From Flavobacterium soli DSM 19725 (GTDB lineage: Bacteria; Bacteroidota; Bacteroidia; Flavobacteriales; Flavobacteriaceae): a stretch of 64,000 nt of DNA. Below the pieces are notes generated by a model. That model was given only the letters and a program-made list of their open reading frames with translations, was not told where the DNA came from and did no database searches. Both the position numbers and the translations under genes were made by a program. Numbering within the stretch: the first letter of the stretch is position 1; each line of letters opens with the position of its first letter. The stretch covers positions 1 to 64,000 of the forward strand of contig NZ_AUGO01000001.1 of NCBI RefSeq assembly GCF_000422705.1. The letters run 5' to 3'. Shown piece after piece: positions 54,544 through 63,361 of the stretch.

Positions 54544-55071
54544 CTATTGATTCACTCCGAAAGTAATTGGTATTTCATAGAACACACCATTTTGAAAATT
54601 AATCCTTTCTGGTGCACCAGGAATTTCCCCTACATATGGAGCATCGAACCTGAACGATCCTGAAATGGTTCCTGGCTTTTGAACTGGATCATTATTTTGA
54701 AGCACCAACTCACCATTTGGATCGTCAGCAATTCCTGTTTCAAATTCATAGGTAGCTCCATTGTCTATAAAAGAATGGTAAGCTCCGCTGTTTTCATCAT
54801 TTCCTAATTCGAAAGTTGCATTCTGGAAAAAAGATGATGTTCCTGTTCCTGTAATTATCACTGGATAAGCATGAAATCTAACTTCTTCCAAGCCTTGATA
54901 ACCAGTTAAAACCAATGTACTGTCTAACGGATTATATACTGCAGAATAGTCCTGAGCTCTCCACATAAAGTTATCTTTTCTAGCCTGAAAAGCCGGAGTA
55001 TTGAAACTAACATCTTCTTCACACGAAGCAAATACGGCTAAAATTATTAAAAGCGATACAAATTTTTTCAT
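54544..55071 (-). CDS. DUF6252-type lipoprotein
   Basis: 175 residues. The lipoprotein signal MKKFVSLLIILAVFASC gives Cys17. The mature domain is beta-rich (NFMWRAQDYSAVYNPLDSTL, TATFELGNDENSGAYHS-like FQNATFELGND, GTISGSFRFDA, GVFYEIPITFG). This matches the DUF6252 pattern common in Flavobacteriaceae, where an end 'f.nG.F..i' strand closes the fold. Function unknown; probably on the outer membrane. Confidence 0.8.
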   Translation of the reverse strand: MKKFVSLLIILAVFASCEEDVSFNTPAFQARKDNFMWRAQDYSAVYNPLDSTLVLTGYQGLEEVRFHAYPVIITGTGTSSFFQNATFELGNDENSGAYHSFIDNGATYEFETGIADDPNGELVLQNNDPVQKPGTISGSFRFDAPYVGEIPGAPERINFQNGVFYEIPITFGVNQ

Positions 55072-55268
55072 TTAAAATATAAATTTTAGATATTGGGTAT
55101 TCTAATTAATTGATTACAAAAATAGTTTTTAAAACGAAATATGCTAAACAAATTTGGACAAATTCGCATTATGAATTAATAATTAACAAATTTCTGCCTC
55201 AAGGTGATATTAAAAATCAATAAAGCATTAAAAATCAAGCGTAAAATAGCACGAATCAAAAAAAGATG

Positions 55269-55276
55269 TATATTTG
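55269..55276 (+). promoter_or_regulatory. Candidate -7 box for rpsP
   Basis: TATATTTG fits TAnnTTTG; the ATG follows at 55325. Confidence 0.55.
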
Positions 55277-55324
55277 CACCCTTAATTAATCGGGGTCGTG
55301 TACCTCAAAATTTAATCTTAGATT

Positions 55325-55900
55325 ATGTCTGTAAAAATTAGATTACAAAGACACGGTAAAAAAGGAAAACCTTTTTACTGGGTTGTAGCGGCAGATGCTC
55401 GCTCAAAAAGAGATGGTAAATACCTAGAAAAAATTGGTACTTACAACCCAAACACTAACCCTGCAACTATCGACTTGAACCTTGATAGCGCTGTAAAATG
55501 GTTACACAATGGTGCTCAGCCAACTGACACTGCAAGAGCTATCCTTTCTTACAAAGGTGCTTTATTGAAACACCACCTTGATGGCGGAGTTCGCAAAGGT
55601 GCTTTGACACAAGAACAAGCTGATGCTAAATTAACTTCTTGGTTAGACGAGAAAGCTGGAAAAGTAGATGCTAAAAAAGATGGTTTATCAAAAGCTCAGG
55701 CTGATGCTAAAGCAAAAGCTTTCAAAGCAGAACAAGAAGTAAATGCAAAACGTTTAGCTGCTGCTGCAAAAGCTGAAGCTGATGCTATCGCTGCAAATGC
55801 TCCAGTTGAAGAAGAAGCTGCTGACGAGGCTGTTGCCGAAGTTGAAGCTACTGAAGAAGCTCCAGCTACTGAAGAAAACAACGAAGAAACTCAAGCTTAA
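55325..55900 (+). CDS. rpsP: 30S ribosomal protein S16 with long C-terminal extension
   Basis: 191 residues; bacterial S16 is usually 80-90. The first 85 residues are canonical (VKIRLQRHGKKGKPFYWVVA, KYLEKIGTYNPN, KWLHNGAQPTDTARAIL). The rest is a Lys/Ala-rich then acidic Ala/Glu-rich tail (KAEADAIAANAPVEEEAADE and ending NNEETQA). Extended S16 tails are usual in Bacteroidota. Role: assembly of the 30S subunit. It is followed 13 bases later by rimM, the conserved rpsP-rimM order. Confidence 0.96.
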   Translation: MSVKIRLQRHGKKGKPFYWVVAADARSKRDGKYLEKIGTYNPNTNPATIDLNLDSAVKWLHNGAQPTDTARAILSYKGALLKHHLDGGVRKGALTQEQADAKLTSWLDEKAGKVDAKKDGLSKAQADAKAKAFKAEQEVNAKRLAAAAKAEADAIAANAPVEEEAADEAVAEVEATEEAPATEENNEETQA

Positions 55901-55913
55901 TTTTGATGCGATA

Positions 55914-56438
55914 ATGCGTAAAGAAGATTGTTTCTATTTAGGTAAAATCGCAAAAAAATTTAGTTTCAAGGGTGAAGTCCTTATCTATCTAGATACTGAT
56001 GAACCCGAGTTATACGAAAACTTGGAATCAGTGTTTGTCGAATGCGGCAAACACTTGGTTCCTTTTTTTATTGAAAACAGTTCGCTTCACAAGAATGACT
56101 TTCTAAGAGTTCGTTTTGAAGATGTGAACAATGAGGAAGAAGCCGATGCCATACTTGGTAATCATATTTACCTTCCTTTAAAAATGTTGCCAAAACTTTC
56201 CGGCAACAAATTTTATTTCCACGAGGTAATCGGTTTTGAAATCGAAGACAAACGTTTGGGCGTTTTCGGAAAAATTCAATCGGTTAATGACACTACAGCT
56301 CAACCTCTTTTTGAAGTTTTGAATGGCGAAGTGGAAATACTAGTTCCAATGATTGACCATTTTCTTGTAAAGATTGATCGCGAGAATAAAAAAGTGGTGA
56401 TGGATTTACCTGAGGGATTAATTGAGATGTACTTGTAA
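55914..56438 (+). CDS. rimM: 16S rRNA processing protein RimM
   Basis: 174 residues from MRKEDCFYLGKIAKKFSFKG. The N-terminal RimM domain has GEVLIYLDTD and RVRFEDVNNEEEADAIL; the PRC-barrel C-terminal part has VIGFEIEDKRLGVFGKI and VPMIDHFLVKID. Known role: binds S19 and aids 30S maturation. The frame is open back to 55782, overlapping rpsP, but that extension is low-complexity shadow sequence, so the ATG at 55914 is chosen. Confidence 0.95.
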   Translation: MRKEDCFYLGKIAKKFSFKGEVLIYLDTDEPELYENLESVFVECGKHLVPFFIENSSLHKNDFLRVRFEDVNNEEEADAILGNHIYLPLKMLPKLSGNKFYFHEVIGFEIEDKRLGVFGKIQSVNDTTAQPLFEVLNGEVEILVPMIDHFLVKIDRENKKVVMDLPEGLIEMYL

Positions 56439-56514
56439 AAAGTATTCAGTATTCAGTCGGAATGTTCAGTTCCTAATACTCGGAAATCAGCATTCAAAAA
56501 ATTAAATCATTTCT

Positions 56515-57225
56515 ATGTCTTTTCAATTCAAACAATTTTCTATAGAACAAGACCGTTGCGCAATGAAAGTTGGAACCGATGGTGTTTTGCTTGGAGCTTG
56601 GTCGCCAATTCCTGAAAATGCTTTTAGCGTTTTGGATATTGGAGCTGGAACTGGAATCATTGCCTTGATGATTGCCCAAAGAAGTTTTGCCGAACAAATC
56701 GATGCTTTGGAAATTGATGAAGAAGCTTATGAACAAGCGGTAGAAAATTTTGAAAACTCACCTTGGAGCGACCGATTATTTTGTTTTCACGCAGGTTTGG
56801 ATGAATTTGTAGAAGAACCAGAAGATGAATATGATTTAATTATTTCGAATCCTCCTTTCTATACTGAAGATTTTAAATCTGATAACGAACAAAGAGATTT
56901 GGCTCGTTTTGCTGATGCAATGCCTTTTGAAGAATTGATTGAAGCCGCAGGCTTATTACTTTCAGAAAACGGAATCTTCTCCGTTATTATTCCTTTTAAA
57001 GAAGAAGAAAAATTTATTGCCTTGGCAAAAGAGGTTGATTTATTTCCAATAAAAATCACTCGCGTGAAAGGAACTCCAACTACCGAAATCAAACGCAGTC
57101 TTTTGGCTTTTAGCCGAAATGAAACGGCCAATTTTCCTATTGACGAATTGGTTATTGAAACTTCCCGACATATTTATACAGAAGAATATATCGCTTTGAC
57201 TAGGGATTTTTATTTGAAAATGTAG
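56515..57225 (+). CDS. trmN6: tRNA1(Val) adenine-37 N6-methyltransferase (YfiC/TrmN6 type)
   Basis: 236 residues. SAM-binding Rossmann motif VLDIGAGTGIIALMIAQ, acidic loop DALEIDEEAYEQA, and the N6-adenine methylase motif DLIISNPPFYTED (NPPF). The start MSFQFKQFSIEQDRCAMKVGTDGVLLGAW matches the family. Known role: methylates A37 of tRNA1(Val). It follows rimM by 76 bases with short repeats of the 'attcagtattcag' kind between them, so it may or may not be cotranscribed. Confidence 0.88.
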   Translation: MSFQFKQFSIEQDRCAMKVGTDGVLLGAWSPIPENAFSVLDIGAGTGIIALMIAQRSFAEQIDALEIDEEAYEQAVENFENSPWSDRLFCFHAGLDEFVEEPEDEYDLIISNPPFYTEDFKSDNEQRDLARFADAMPFEELIEAAGLLLSENGIFSVIIPFKEEEKFIALAKEVDLFPIKITRVKGTPTTEIKRSLLAFSRNETANFPIDELVIETSRHIYTEEYIALTRDFYLKM

Positions 57226-57229
57226 GTTA

Positions 57230-57345
57230 TGGTATAGCCGTTTTCGCAATAGGGATAGTAGTGGAAATCCTTTTTTGTTTTTTGCTGCCAAAAACAAAAA
57301 ATATTGTAACGGATAGCCTGGCCGTTTACGGATTGCCCAAAATAG
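57230..57345 (+). repeat. Dispersed intergenic repeat, family A, copy 4
   Basis: Contains AGGGATAGTAGTGGAAATCC, then a T-rich/A-rich variable hairpin (CTTTTTTGTTTTTTGC..AAAAACAAAAAATATTG) and AACGGATAGCCTGGCCG, parallel to copy 1. Confidence 0.65.
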
Positions 57346-57386
57346 AAAATAACCGAATATTACCTATAAAATATCACTTTGAATTA

Positions 57387-57417
57387 TTGATTTGTTAGAA
57401 ATGATTCGTTATTTTTG
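57387..57417 (+). promoter_or_regulatory. Promoter of the acyl-CoA dehydrogenase gene
   Basis: TTG (57387-57389), 20-base spacer, TATTTTTG (57410-57417): a good match to the Bacteroidota -33/-7 pair. The ATG lies 21 bases further. Confidence 0.6.
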
Positions 57418-57438
57418 CGAAGATTTAAAAAACATAAC

Positions 57439-58617
57439 ATGAGACCAGACCTTTTTCAAGCTCCAGATTATTATCTTTTAGACGAATTATTATCAGACGA
57501 ACATAAAATGGTACGTGACGCAGCCCGCGAATGGGTAAAGCGTGAAGTATCGCCAATTATTGAAGAATATGCTCAAAAAGCAGAATTTCCTAAGCAAATC
57601 ATTAATGGTTTGGCAGAAATTGGTGCTTTTGGACCTTATATTCCTGAGGAATATGGTGGTGCAGGATTGGACCAAATTTCTTACGGATTGATCATGCAAG
57701 AAATCGAAAGAGGAGATTCGGGCGTTCGTTCGACAGCTTCTGTTCAATCTTCCTTGGTGATGTATCCAATTTGGAAATACGGAAACGAAGAACAGAGAAT
57801 GAAGTATTTGCCAAAGTTAGCTTCTGGAGAATTCATAGGCTGTTTTGGCTTGACCGAACCTGACCACGGATCTAATCCTGGCGGAATGACAACCAACTTC
57901 AAAGACAAAGGCGATCACTATTTATTGAATGGTGCCAAAATGTGGATTTCTAATGCTCCTTTCGCAGATATCGCTGTAGTTTGGGCAAAAGACGAATCAG
58001 GAAGAATCCACGGATTGGTTGTAGAAAGAGGAATGGAAGGCTTCACGACTCCAGAAACACATAACAAATGGTCACTTCGTGCATCTGCAACAGGTGAATT
58101 GATTTTTGATAACGTAAAAGTTCCAAAGGAAAATTTATTACCAAATAAGTCAGGTCTTGGAGCCCCACTTGGATGCTTGGATTCTGCTCGTTATGGAATC
58201 GCTTGGGGTGCTATTGGTGCTGCAATGGATTGTTATGATACCGCTTTGCGTTATGCAAAAGAAAGAATTCAATTTGACAAGCCAATTGCTGGAACTCAAT
58301 TGCAACAAAAGAAATTAGCCGAAATGATTACTGAAATCACAAAAGCTCAATTGCTAACTTGGAGATTAGGAGTCTTGAGAAATGAAGGAAAAGCAACTTC
58401 TGCTCAAATCTCTATGGCAAAAAGAAACAATGTGGATATGGCCATCAATATTGCCAGAGAAGCACGTCAAATTCTTGGCGGAATGGGTATCACGGGCGAA
58501 TATTCGATCATGCGACACATGATGAACTTAGAATCTGTTATTACCTATGAAGGAACCCACGATATTCACTTGTTGATTACAGGAATGGACATCACCGGAA
58601 TTGCAGCTTTCAAATAA
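57439..58617 (+). CDS. Acyl-CoA dehydrogenase (glutaryl-CoA dehydrogenase-like)
   Basis: 392 residues from MRPDLFQAPDYYLLDELLSD. FAD-enzyme signatures: GCFGLTEPDHGSNPGGM, WISNAPFADIAVVWAK, RIQFDKPIAGTQLQQKKLAEM, ARQILGGMGITGEYSIMRHM and the catalytic base in VITYEGTHDIH (Glu). The sequence style (FGLTEPDHGSNP, YEGTHDIH) is closest to glutaryl-CoA dehydrogenases of lysine/tryptophan breakdown, which would fit the saccharopine dehydrogenase-like gene at 60946, but a general short-chain role is possible. Monocistronic, with a terminator at 58638. Confidence 0.9.
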   Translation: MRPDLFQAPDYYLLDELLSDEHKMVRDAAREWVKREVSPIIEEYAQKAEFPKQIINGLAEIGAFGPYIPEEYGGAGLDQISYGLIMQEIERGDSGVRSTASVQSSLVMYPIWKYGNEEQRMKYLPKLASGEFIGCFGLTEPDHGSNPGGMTTNFKDKGDHYLLNGAKMWISNAPFADIAVVWAKDESGRIHGLVVERGMEGFTTPETHNKWSLRASATGELIFDNVKVPKENLLPNKSGLGAPLGCLDSARYGIAWGAIGAAMDCYDTALRYAKERIQFDKPIAGTQLQQKKLAEMITEITKAQLLTWRLGVLRNEGKATSAQISMAKRNNVDMAINIAREARQILGGMGITGEYSIMRHMMNLESVITYEGTHDIHLLITGMDITGIAAFK

Positions 58618-58637
58618 TAGAACTCTATTCAAATATA

Positions 58638-58679
58638 AATCCCGTCTCATTTCTTATAACCAGACGGGATTTTTTTTTT
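58638..58679 (+). terminator. Terminator of the acyl-CoA dehydrogenase gene
   Basis: AATCCCGTCT/AGACGGGATT with a 14-base loop and nine T. Confidence 0.85.
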
Positions 58680-58692
58680 GCAGTACAACCAA

Positions 58693-58724
58693 ATAAAAAA
58701 ACCCAACTACTTTCATAGCTGGGA
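58693..58724 (-). terminator. Terminator of pckA
   Basis: On the minus strand CCCAGCTA/TAGTTGGG (one wobble) followed by seven T. Confidence 0.75.
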
Positions 58725-58756
58725 AATTTGGGAATTAAAACTAACTTTTGTTTCTT

Positions 58757-60361
58757 TTATACTAATGGTCCACCTGCCAAAATTTCTTCGTTGGCAAACT
58801 CTTCGAACTTCGCAAAATTTTCTTTGAATTTCTGACCTAGTTCTACCGCTTTTACATCATATAAATCCTTATCAGCCCATGTATTTCTAGGATTTAAAAC
58901 TTCACTAGGAACATTTGGACAAGATTGTGGTTTTGCAATTCCGAAAACACTGTGATTTACAAATTCTACATTATCTAAATCTCCGTTTAAGGCAGCCGTG
59001 ATCATTTCACGTGTGTATTTCAATTTCATTCTGCTACCAATTCCGTAAGGACCACCTGTCCAACCCGTGTTGATTAGCCAGACTGTAACACCAGCATCTT
59101 TCATTTTCTTGCTCAACATCTCAGCATATTTTGTTGGATGCAACGGCATGAATGGTGCACCAAAACAAGCAGAAAAATTAGGCTGTGGTTCCGTAACCCC
59201 GGCTTCAGTTCCAGCAACTTTTGCAGTATATCCTGAAATAAAATGGTAAGCCGCCTGTCCCGGTGTCAATTTAGAGATTGGAGGCAAAATTCCGAATGAA
59301 TCAGCTGTTAGGAAAAATATATTTTTTGGGTTTTTCCCAATAGAACCTTCTTGAATATTATCAATATGGTAAATTGGGTAACTTACTCTCGTGTTTGGAG
59401 TGATTGAAGTATCTTCAAAATCTACTTCATTTGTACCCGCTTTAAAAACCACATTTTCAAGGATTGCACCTTTTTTGATCGCTCTAAAGATATCCGGTTC
59501 ATTTTCTTCTGTAAGGTTCACCACTTTAGCATAACATCCACCTTCAAAATTGAAAACAGTATTTTCGCTTGTCCATCCGTGTTCGTCATCACCAATCAGT
59601 TTTCTTTTTGGATCTGCAGACAAAGTTGTTTTTCCGGTTCCTGACAATCCGAAAAAGATTGCAGTATCACCATCATTTCCAACATTAGCCGAGCAATGCA
59701 TTGGCAAAGTATTTTTATCAACTGGAAGGATGAAATTCAAGGCAGAGAAAATACCTTTTTTCATTTCACCTGTATAACCCGTTCCTCCAATCAAGGCAAT
59801 TTTTCTAGTAAAGTCTAGTATGGCAAAATTATGCTGACGTGTTCCATCTACAGCTGGATCAGCCATGAAACCTGGAGCACATACCACGTGCCAATCGGCT
59901 GTGAATCCTTCAAGTTCCGAAGCTTCTGGTCTCAAGAACATATTGTAGCAAAACAAATTAGACCAAGCCGTTTCGGTAATAACCCTAACGTTTAGTCTAT
60001 AATTGTCATCTGCACATACATAACTATCTCTAACAAAAATTTCGTTCTTAGCAGAAAGGTAATTGGTTACTTTATCGTAAAGCTTATTAAAATTTTCTGA
60101 TGAAAACGGAATATTTACTTTTCCCCACCAAACTTTATCTTCTGTAATGCTGTCTCTAACTATAAATCTATCCTGTGGAGACCTTCCTGTAAATTCACCA
60201 GTATTGATGGCCAAAGCCCCTGTAGAATTCTCAACCCCTTGTCCAGATTGGATAGTGATGTCGTGAAGCTCGTCTGGAGTCAGTTGGTAATGTACATTTG
60301 TGTTTTTGATCCCAAGACCTTCTAACGAAATCGATTTCGTAAATAAAGCGTTATTATCCAT
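58757..60361 (-). CDS. pckA: Phosphoenolpyruvate carboxykinase (ATP)
   Basis: 534 residues, the usual length of ATP-type PEPCK. Key motifs: FTGRSPQDRFIV, the P-loop IFFGLSGTGKTTLS (about residue 240), kinase-2-like LIGDDEHGW, metal/oxaloacetate site SANVGNDGD, GYTAKVAGTEAGVTEPQPNFSACFGAPF and NTGWTGGPYG. Known role: converts oxaloacetate and ATP to PEP, CO2 and ADP, the first committed step of gluconeogenesis. Single-gene unit on the minus strand. Confidence 0.97.
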   Translation of the reverse strand: MDNNALFTKSISLEGLGIKNTNVHYQLTPDELHDITIQSGQGVENSTGALAINTGEFTGRSPQDRFIVRDSITEDKVWWGKVNIPFSSENFNKLYDKVTNYLSAKNEIFVRDSYVCADDNYRLNVRVITETAWSNLFCYNMFLRPEASELEGFTADWHVVCAPGFMADPAVDGTRQHNFAILDFTRKIALIGGTGYTGEMKKGIFSALNFILPVDKNTLPMHCSANVGNDGDTAIFFGLSGTGKTTLSADPKRKLIGDDEHGWTSENTVFNFEGGCYAKVVNLTEENEPDIFRAIKKGAILENVVFKAGTNEVDFEDTSITPNTRVSYPIYHIDNIQEGSIGKNPKNIFFLTADSFGILPPISKLTPGQAAYHFISGYTAKVAGTEAGVTEPQPNFSACFGAPFMPLHPTKYAEMLSKKMKDAGVTVWLINTGWTGGPYGIGSRMKLKYTREMITAALNGDLDNVEFVNHSVFGIAKPQSCPNVPSEVLNPRNTWADKDLYDVKAVELGQKFKENFAKFEEFANEEILAGGPLV

Positions 60362-60439
60362 AATTTTTTTGTTATGTTGTTTTTAAACAGAGTACAAAAG
60401 TAAAAATTAATAATTACAACGATGTAGTAAATTGAAAAA

Positions 60440-60829
60440 TTATGATTTTTTGTTGAAAAAATCGAAGAATAACCAAAGCCAAGCCACAATTAATAGGAAT
60501 CCTCCAATAGGTGTTACGAATCCGATAACTTTGAAATCAAAACTTGTCAAGTCATTTGTAGCCAAAAGATAAATGGAACCCGAAAAAAGTAGTAAACCAA
60601 AAACAACCAAATAATAAATCACCTTCTTTGCCTTTTCCGAAACTAAAACTGACGTGCCCACAAGCAATAAAAACAAGGCATGATACATCTGATATTTTAC
60701 TCCAGTTTCAAAAGTTGCAAGTTGCTCTAGATTCAACACTTTCTTTAATGCATGTGCTCCAAAAGCACCAAAAATTATAGCAATAGCACCTATTATTGCA
60801 GCAGTAGAAATTATCTTTTTGTTCATCAT
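60440..60829 (-). CDS. DUF423 membrane protein
   Basis: 129 residues, four membrane helices. Family signatures: IGAIAIIFGAFGAHALKK near the N-terminus, LATFETGVKYQMYHALFLLL, and a late FVTPIGGFLLIVAWLWLFF. Small inner membrane protein of unknown function (YwdK/YgdD type). Stands alone between pckA and the divergent saccharopine dehydrogenase-like gene. Confidence 0.93.
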   Translation of the reverse strand: MMNKKIISTAAIIGAIAIIFGAFGAHALKKVLNLEQLATFETGVKYQMYHALFLLLVGTSVLVSEKAKKVIYYLVVFGLLLFSGSIYLLATNDLTSFDFKVIGFVTPIGGFLLIVAWLWLFFDFFNKKS

Positions 60830-60920
60830 TTATAAATTTTGTATAAAGTTACGAAACACCATTTCAAAAAAATATAAAAGATTAACAACATTTTTCTTTT
60901 TTATAAATATAACAAATCAC

Positions 60921-60928
60921 TACTTTTG
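60921..60928 (+). promoter_or_regulatory. Candidate -7 box for the saccharopine dehydrogenase-like gene
   Basis: TACTTTTG fits TAnnTTTG; the ATG follows at 60946, 17 bases later. Confidence 0.5.
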
Positions 60929-60945
60929 TGTGACACAAACTAACT

Positions 60946-62331
60946 ATGAGACACATACTAATCATTGGAGCAGGACGATCAGCATCCTCATTAATCCAAT
61001 ACCTTCTGAACAAGTCCGAAGAGGAAAAACTACACCTCACCATCGGAGACTTATCGCTGGAATTAGCCGAAAAGAAAACGGACAATCACCCAAATGCCAC
61101 TGCAATAGCATTTGACATTTTTGATGAAAATCAAAGACAAGCACAAATCCAAAAAGCTGACATTGTTATCTCGATGTTACCGGCTCACCTGCATTTTGAA
61201 GTAGCAAAAGACTGCATCAAATACAAAAAGCACATGGTAACCGCTTCCTATGTTAGCGAAGCCATGCAATCATTAGACGGTGCTGCAAAGGAAAACAACT
61301 TGGTTTTCATGAACGAAATTGGGCTAGATCCGGGCATCGACCACATGAGTGCCATGAAAATCATCGATGAAATTCGCGAACAAGGTGGAAAAATGTTGCT
61401 TTTTGAATCGTTCTGTGGAGGTTTAGTTGCTCCAGAATCCGACAACAACCTATGGAATTATAAATTTACTTGGGCTCCAAGAAACGTAGTTTTGGCTGGT
61501 CAAGGTGGTGCCGCAAAATTCATCCAGGAAGGCACTTATAAATACATTCCGTATCATAAATTGTTCCGCAGGACTGAATTCTTGGAAGTAGAAGGTTATG
61601 GGAAATTTGAAGGTTACGCCAATCGCGATTCATTAAAATACCGCGAAATCTATGGCCTTAACGACATTCTAACTTTATACAGAGGAACCATCCGCCGTGT
61701 TGGTTTTTCCAGAGCCTGGAACATGTTTGTACAACTTGGTATGACCGATGACACCTACCTCATTGACAATTCTGAAACCATCAGTTACAGGGATTTCATT
61801 AATTTATTCTTGCCCTATCATCCAACGGACTCTATAGAATTGAAAACCCGTTTGAGCCTTGGTATCGAACAAGATGATATTATGTGGGACAAATTGGTCG
61901 AACTGGACATCTTTAACGAAAACAAAATTGTTGGACTTAAAAATGCAACTCCAGCACAAATTCTAGAAAAAATCCTAAACGATAGCTGGACCCTAGAAAA
62001 GGACGACAAGGACATGATTGTCATGTACCACAAATTTGGCTATGAACTCAACGGAGAACAAAAACAAATCGACTCCAAGATGGTGTGCATTGGCGATGAC
62101 CAAACCTATACCGCAATGGCCAAAACCGTTGGACTTCCAGTAGCAATGGCAACCTTGCAAATCCTCAACGGAAACATCAAAACGCCAGGTGTGCAATTGC
62201 CACTCCATAAGGAAGTCTACTTGCCAATCCTCAAAGAATTAGAAGAATTTGGAGTAAAATTCTACGAACGCGAGATGCCTTATGTGGGCTATAACCCCGA
62301 CAAAGTTGGCGTAAATCTTAAGTTCTCATAA
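60946..62331 (+). CDS. Saccharopine dehydrogenase family protein
   Basis: 461 residues. An N-terminal Rossmann fold (ILIIGAGRSASSLIQYLLN, AIAFDIFDENQRQAQIQKAD) is followed by the Sacchrp_dh_C-type domain (FMNEIGLDPGIDHMSAMKII, FCGGLVAPESDNNLWNYKFTWAPRNV). This matches the lysine-branch LYS9-like saccharopine reductases of Bacteroidota. Family reaction: saccharopine to glutamate and aminoadipate semialdehyde, or reverse. An Lrp/AsnC regulator follows on the same strand, which fits amino-acid-responsive control (inference). Terminator at 62341. Confidence 0.9.
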   Translation: MRHILIIGAGRSASSLIQYLLNKSEEEKLHLTIGDLSLELAEKKTDNHPNATAIAFDIFDENQRQAQIQKADIVISMLPAHLHFEVAKDCIKYKKHMVTASYVSEAMQSLDGAAKENNLVFMNEIGLDPGIDHMSAMKIIDEIREQGGKMLLFESFCGGLVAPESDNNLWNYKFTWAPRNVVLAGQGGAAKFIQEGTYKYIPYHKLFRRTEFLEVEGYGKFEGYANRDSLKYREIYGLNDILTLYRGTIRRVGFSRAWNMFVQLGMTDDTYLIDNSETISYRDFINLFLPYHPTDSIELKTRLSLGIEQDDIMWDKLVELDIFNENKIVGLKNATPAQILEKILNDSWTLEKDDKDMIVMYHKFGYELNGEQKQIDSKMVCIGDDQTYTAMAKTVGLPVAMATLQILNGNIKTPGVQLPLHKEVYLPILKELEEFGVKFYEREMPYVGYNPDKVGVNLKFS

Positions 62332-62340
62332 ATAACAAGA

Positions 62341-62369
62341 ATCCGTTTCGAGAGAAGCGGATTTTTTTT
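62341..62369 (+). terminator. Terminator of the saccharopine dehydrogenase-like gene
   Basis: ATCCGTTTC/GAAGCGGAT with a T run. The same hairpin recurs in inverted orientation at 63603-63627. Confidence 0.85.
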
Positions 62370-62547
62370 GTCGTTTTAATTAGAAGCGAATCAACAGTCT
62401 TAAAAATAAAACCATGTTCCTGCTGGATGCCACTATCTTTTGTTCTGAACCCCAGAACAAAAGGATAGTGACAACCATCAGGGCTATTATGAAAACTATA
62501 GGCTCCTTTATATTCGCTTGGAATCAGAATCAATAACCAACGAATCA

Positions 62548-62656
62548 CAACGGATTAAAATCCGTTGCTATAAAATGAGTCGTTCCTACGGAACTCGGCC
62601 GGGATTGACAGAGCCAGAGGCTCGGAACATATTCTAACACCAGATTTTAATCTGGT
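62548..62656 (+). repeat. Family B palindrome-ended element, left copy
   Basis: 109 bases with terminal palindromes CAACGGATTAAAATCCGTTG and ACCAGATTTTAATCTGGT and internal stems GTTCC/GGAAC and GAGCC/GGCTC. The inverted copy at 63253-63361 differs at four positions by eye. Confidence 0.9.
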
Positions 62657-62736
62657 GGCAATTCTACCATCATAAATCCTTATATTTACTTTTCAATTTA
62701 AACCAAAAACAACCTTTAGGTTACAATAAAAACAAA

Positions 62737-63207
62737 ATGAAAATAAACTCCTTACAAATAGAAATAGACGGAATCGACAAAGAGATACTTCGCGACCTCA
62801 TGGACGATGCCCGAAAACCCATACTCCAAATTGCTAATAAAATTGGAATTTCGGGAGCGGCAATCCACCAACGCTTACGAAAACTGGAACAATCGGGTGT
62901 GATTTCGGGATCAAAGTTTGTGGTCAACAATAGGGTTTTGGGCTACAGCACGATGGCTTTCGTGGGCATCTATCTGGAAAAAGCGGCAACAAATCTTGAA
63001 ACCGTAAAGGAACTAAAAAAAATACCTGAAGTTCTAGAATGCCATTATACCACCGGAAACTGGTCGATCCTGATCAAGATTATCTGCCGTGATAACGAAC
63101 ATTTGATGACGCTATTAAATACTAAAATTCAGGCTATTGAAGGCGTTTCGAGAACAGAAACATTCATTTCGTTGGATCAACAAATTGAAAGACAAATTCA
63201 ATTATAA
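62737..63207 (+). CDS. Lrp/AsnC-family transcriptional regulator
   Basis: 156 residues. N-terminal HTH (DKEILRDLMDDARKPILQIA, NKIGISGAAIHQRLRKLEQS, GVISGSKFVVN) and C-terminal AsnC/RAM ligand domain (FVGIYLEKAATNLETVKELK, ECHYTTGNWSILIKIICRD, IQAIEGVSRTETFISLD). Known family role: amino-acid-responsive regulation of transport and metabolism. The gene follows a saccharopine dehydrogenase-like gene on the same strand but has a terminator and a large repeat between. It is enclosed by inverted repeats, which makes an inversion by recombination conceivable. Confidence 0.94.
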   Translation: MKINSLQIEIDGIDKEILRDLMDDARKPILQIANKIGISGAAIHQRLRKLEQSGVISGSKFVVNNRVLGYSTMAFVGIYLEKAATNLETVKELKKIPEVLECHYTTGNWSILIKIICRDNEHLMTLLNTKIQAIEGVSRTETFISLDQQIERQIQL

Positions 63208-63216
63208 ATTTTAGAT

Positions 63217-63252
63217 TGTCGATTTCAGATTGTCGATTTCAGATTGTCGAGC
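63217..63252. repeat. Short tandem repeat
   Basis: The 14-base unit ATTGTCGATTTCAG occurs two and a half times between lrp and the right repeat arm. Confidence 0.75.
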
Positions 63253-63361
63253 ACCAGATTAAAATCTGGCGCTACAATATGTTCTGAGCCTCTGGCTCTG
63301 TCAATCCCGGCCGAGTTCCGTAGGAACGACTCATTTTATAGCAACGGATTTTAATCCGTTG
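63253..63361 (-). repeat. Family B palindrome-ended element, right copy
   Basis: 109 bases, about 96% identical by eye to 62548-62656 in inverted orientation. Confidence 0.9.

Larger units (their letters stand above)
62341..62656 (+). repeat. Left arm of a large inverted repeat flanking lrp
   Basis: Order of parts: terminator hairpin, GAAGCGAATC word, family A unit (copy 5, about 62400-62500: CATGTTCCTGCTGGATGCCA, variable hairpin, CATCAGGGCTA), GGCTCCTTTATATTCGCTTG, then a 109-base family B element (62548-62656). All parts recur in inverted order at 63253-63629. Confidence 0.85.

Noticed and set aside
55570-55900. S16 C-terminal extension as an unusual fusion
   Set aside because: Long Ala/Glu/Lys tails on S16 are usual in Bacteroidota; no extra domain is seen.
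55782-55913. Upstream extension of RimM overlapping rpsP
   Set aside because: Leu/Lys-rich low-complexity residues that are the +1 shadow of the S16 tail; the ATG at 55914 gives the conserved start.
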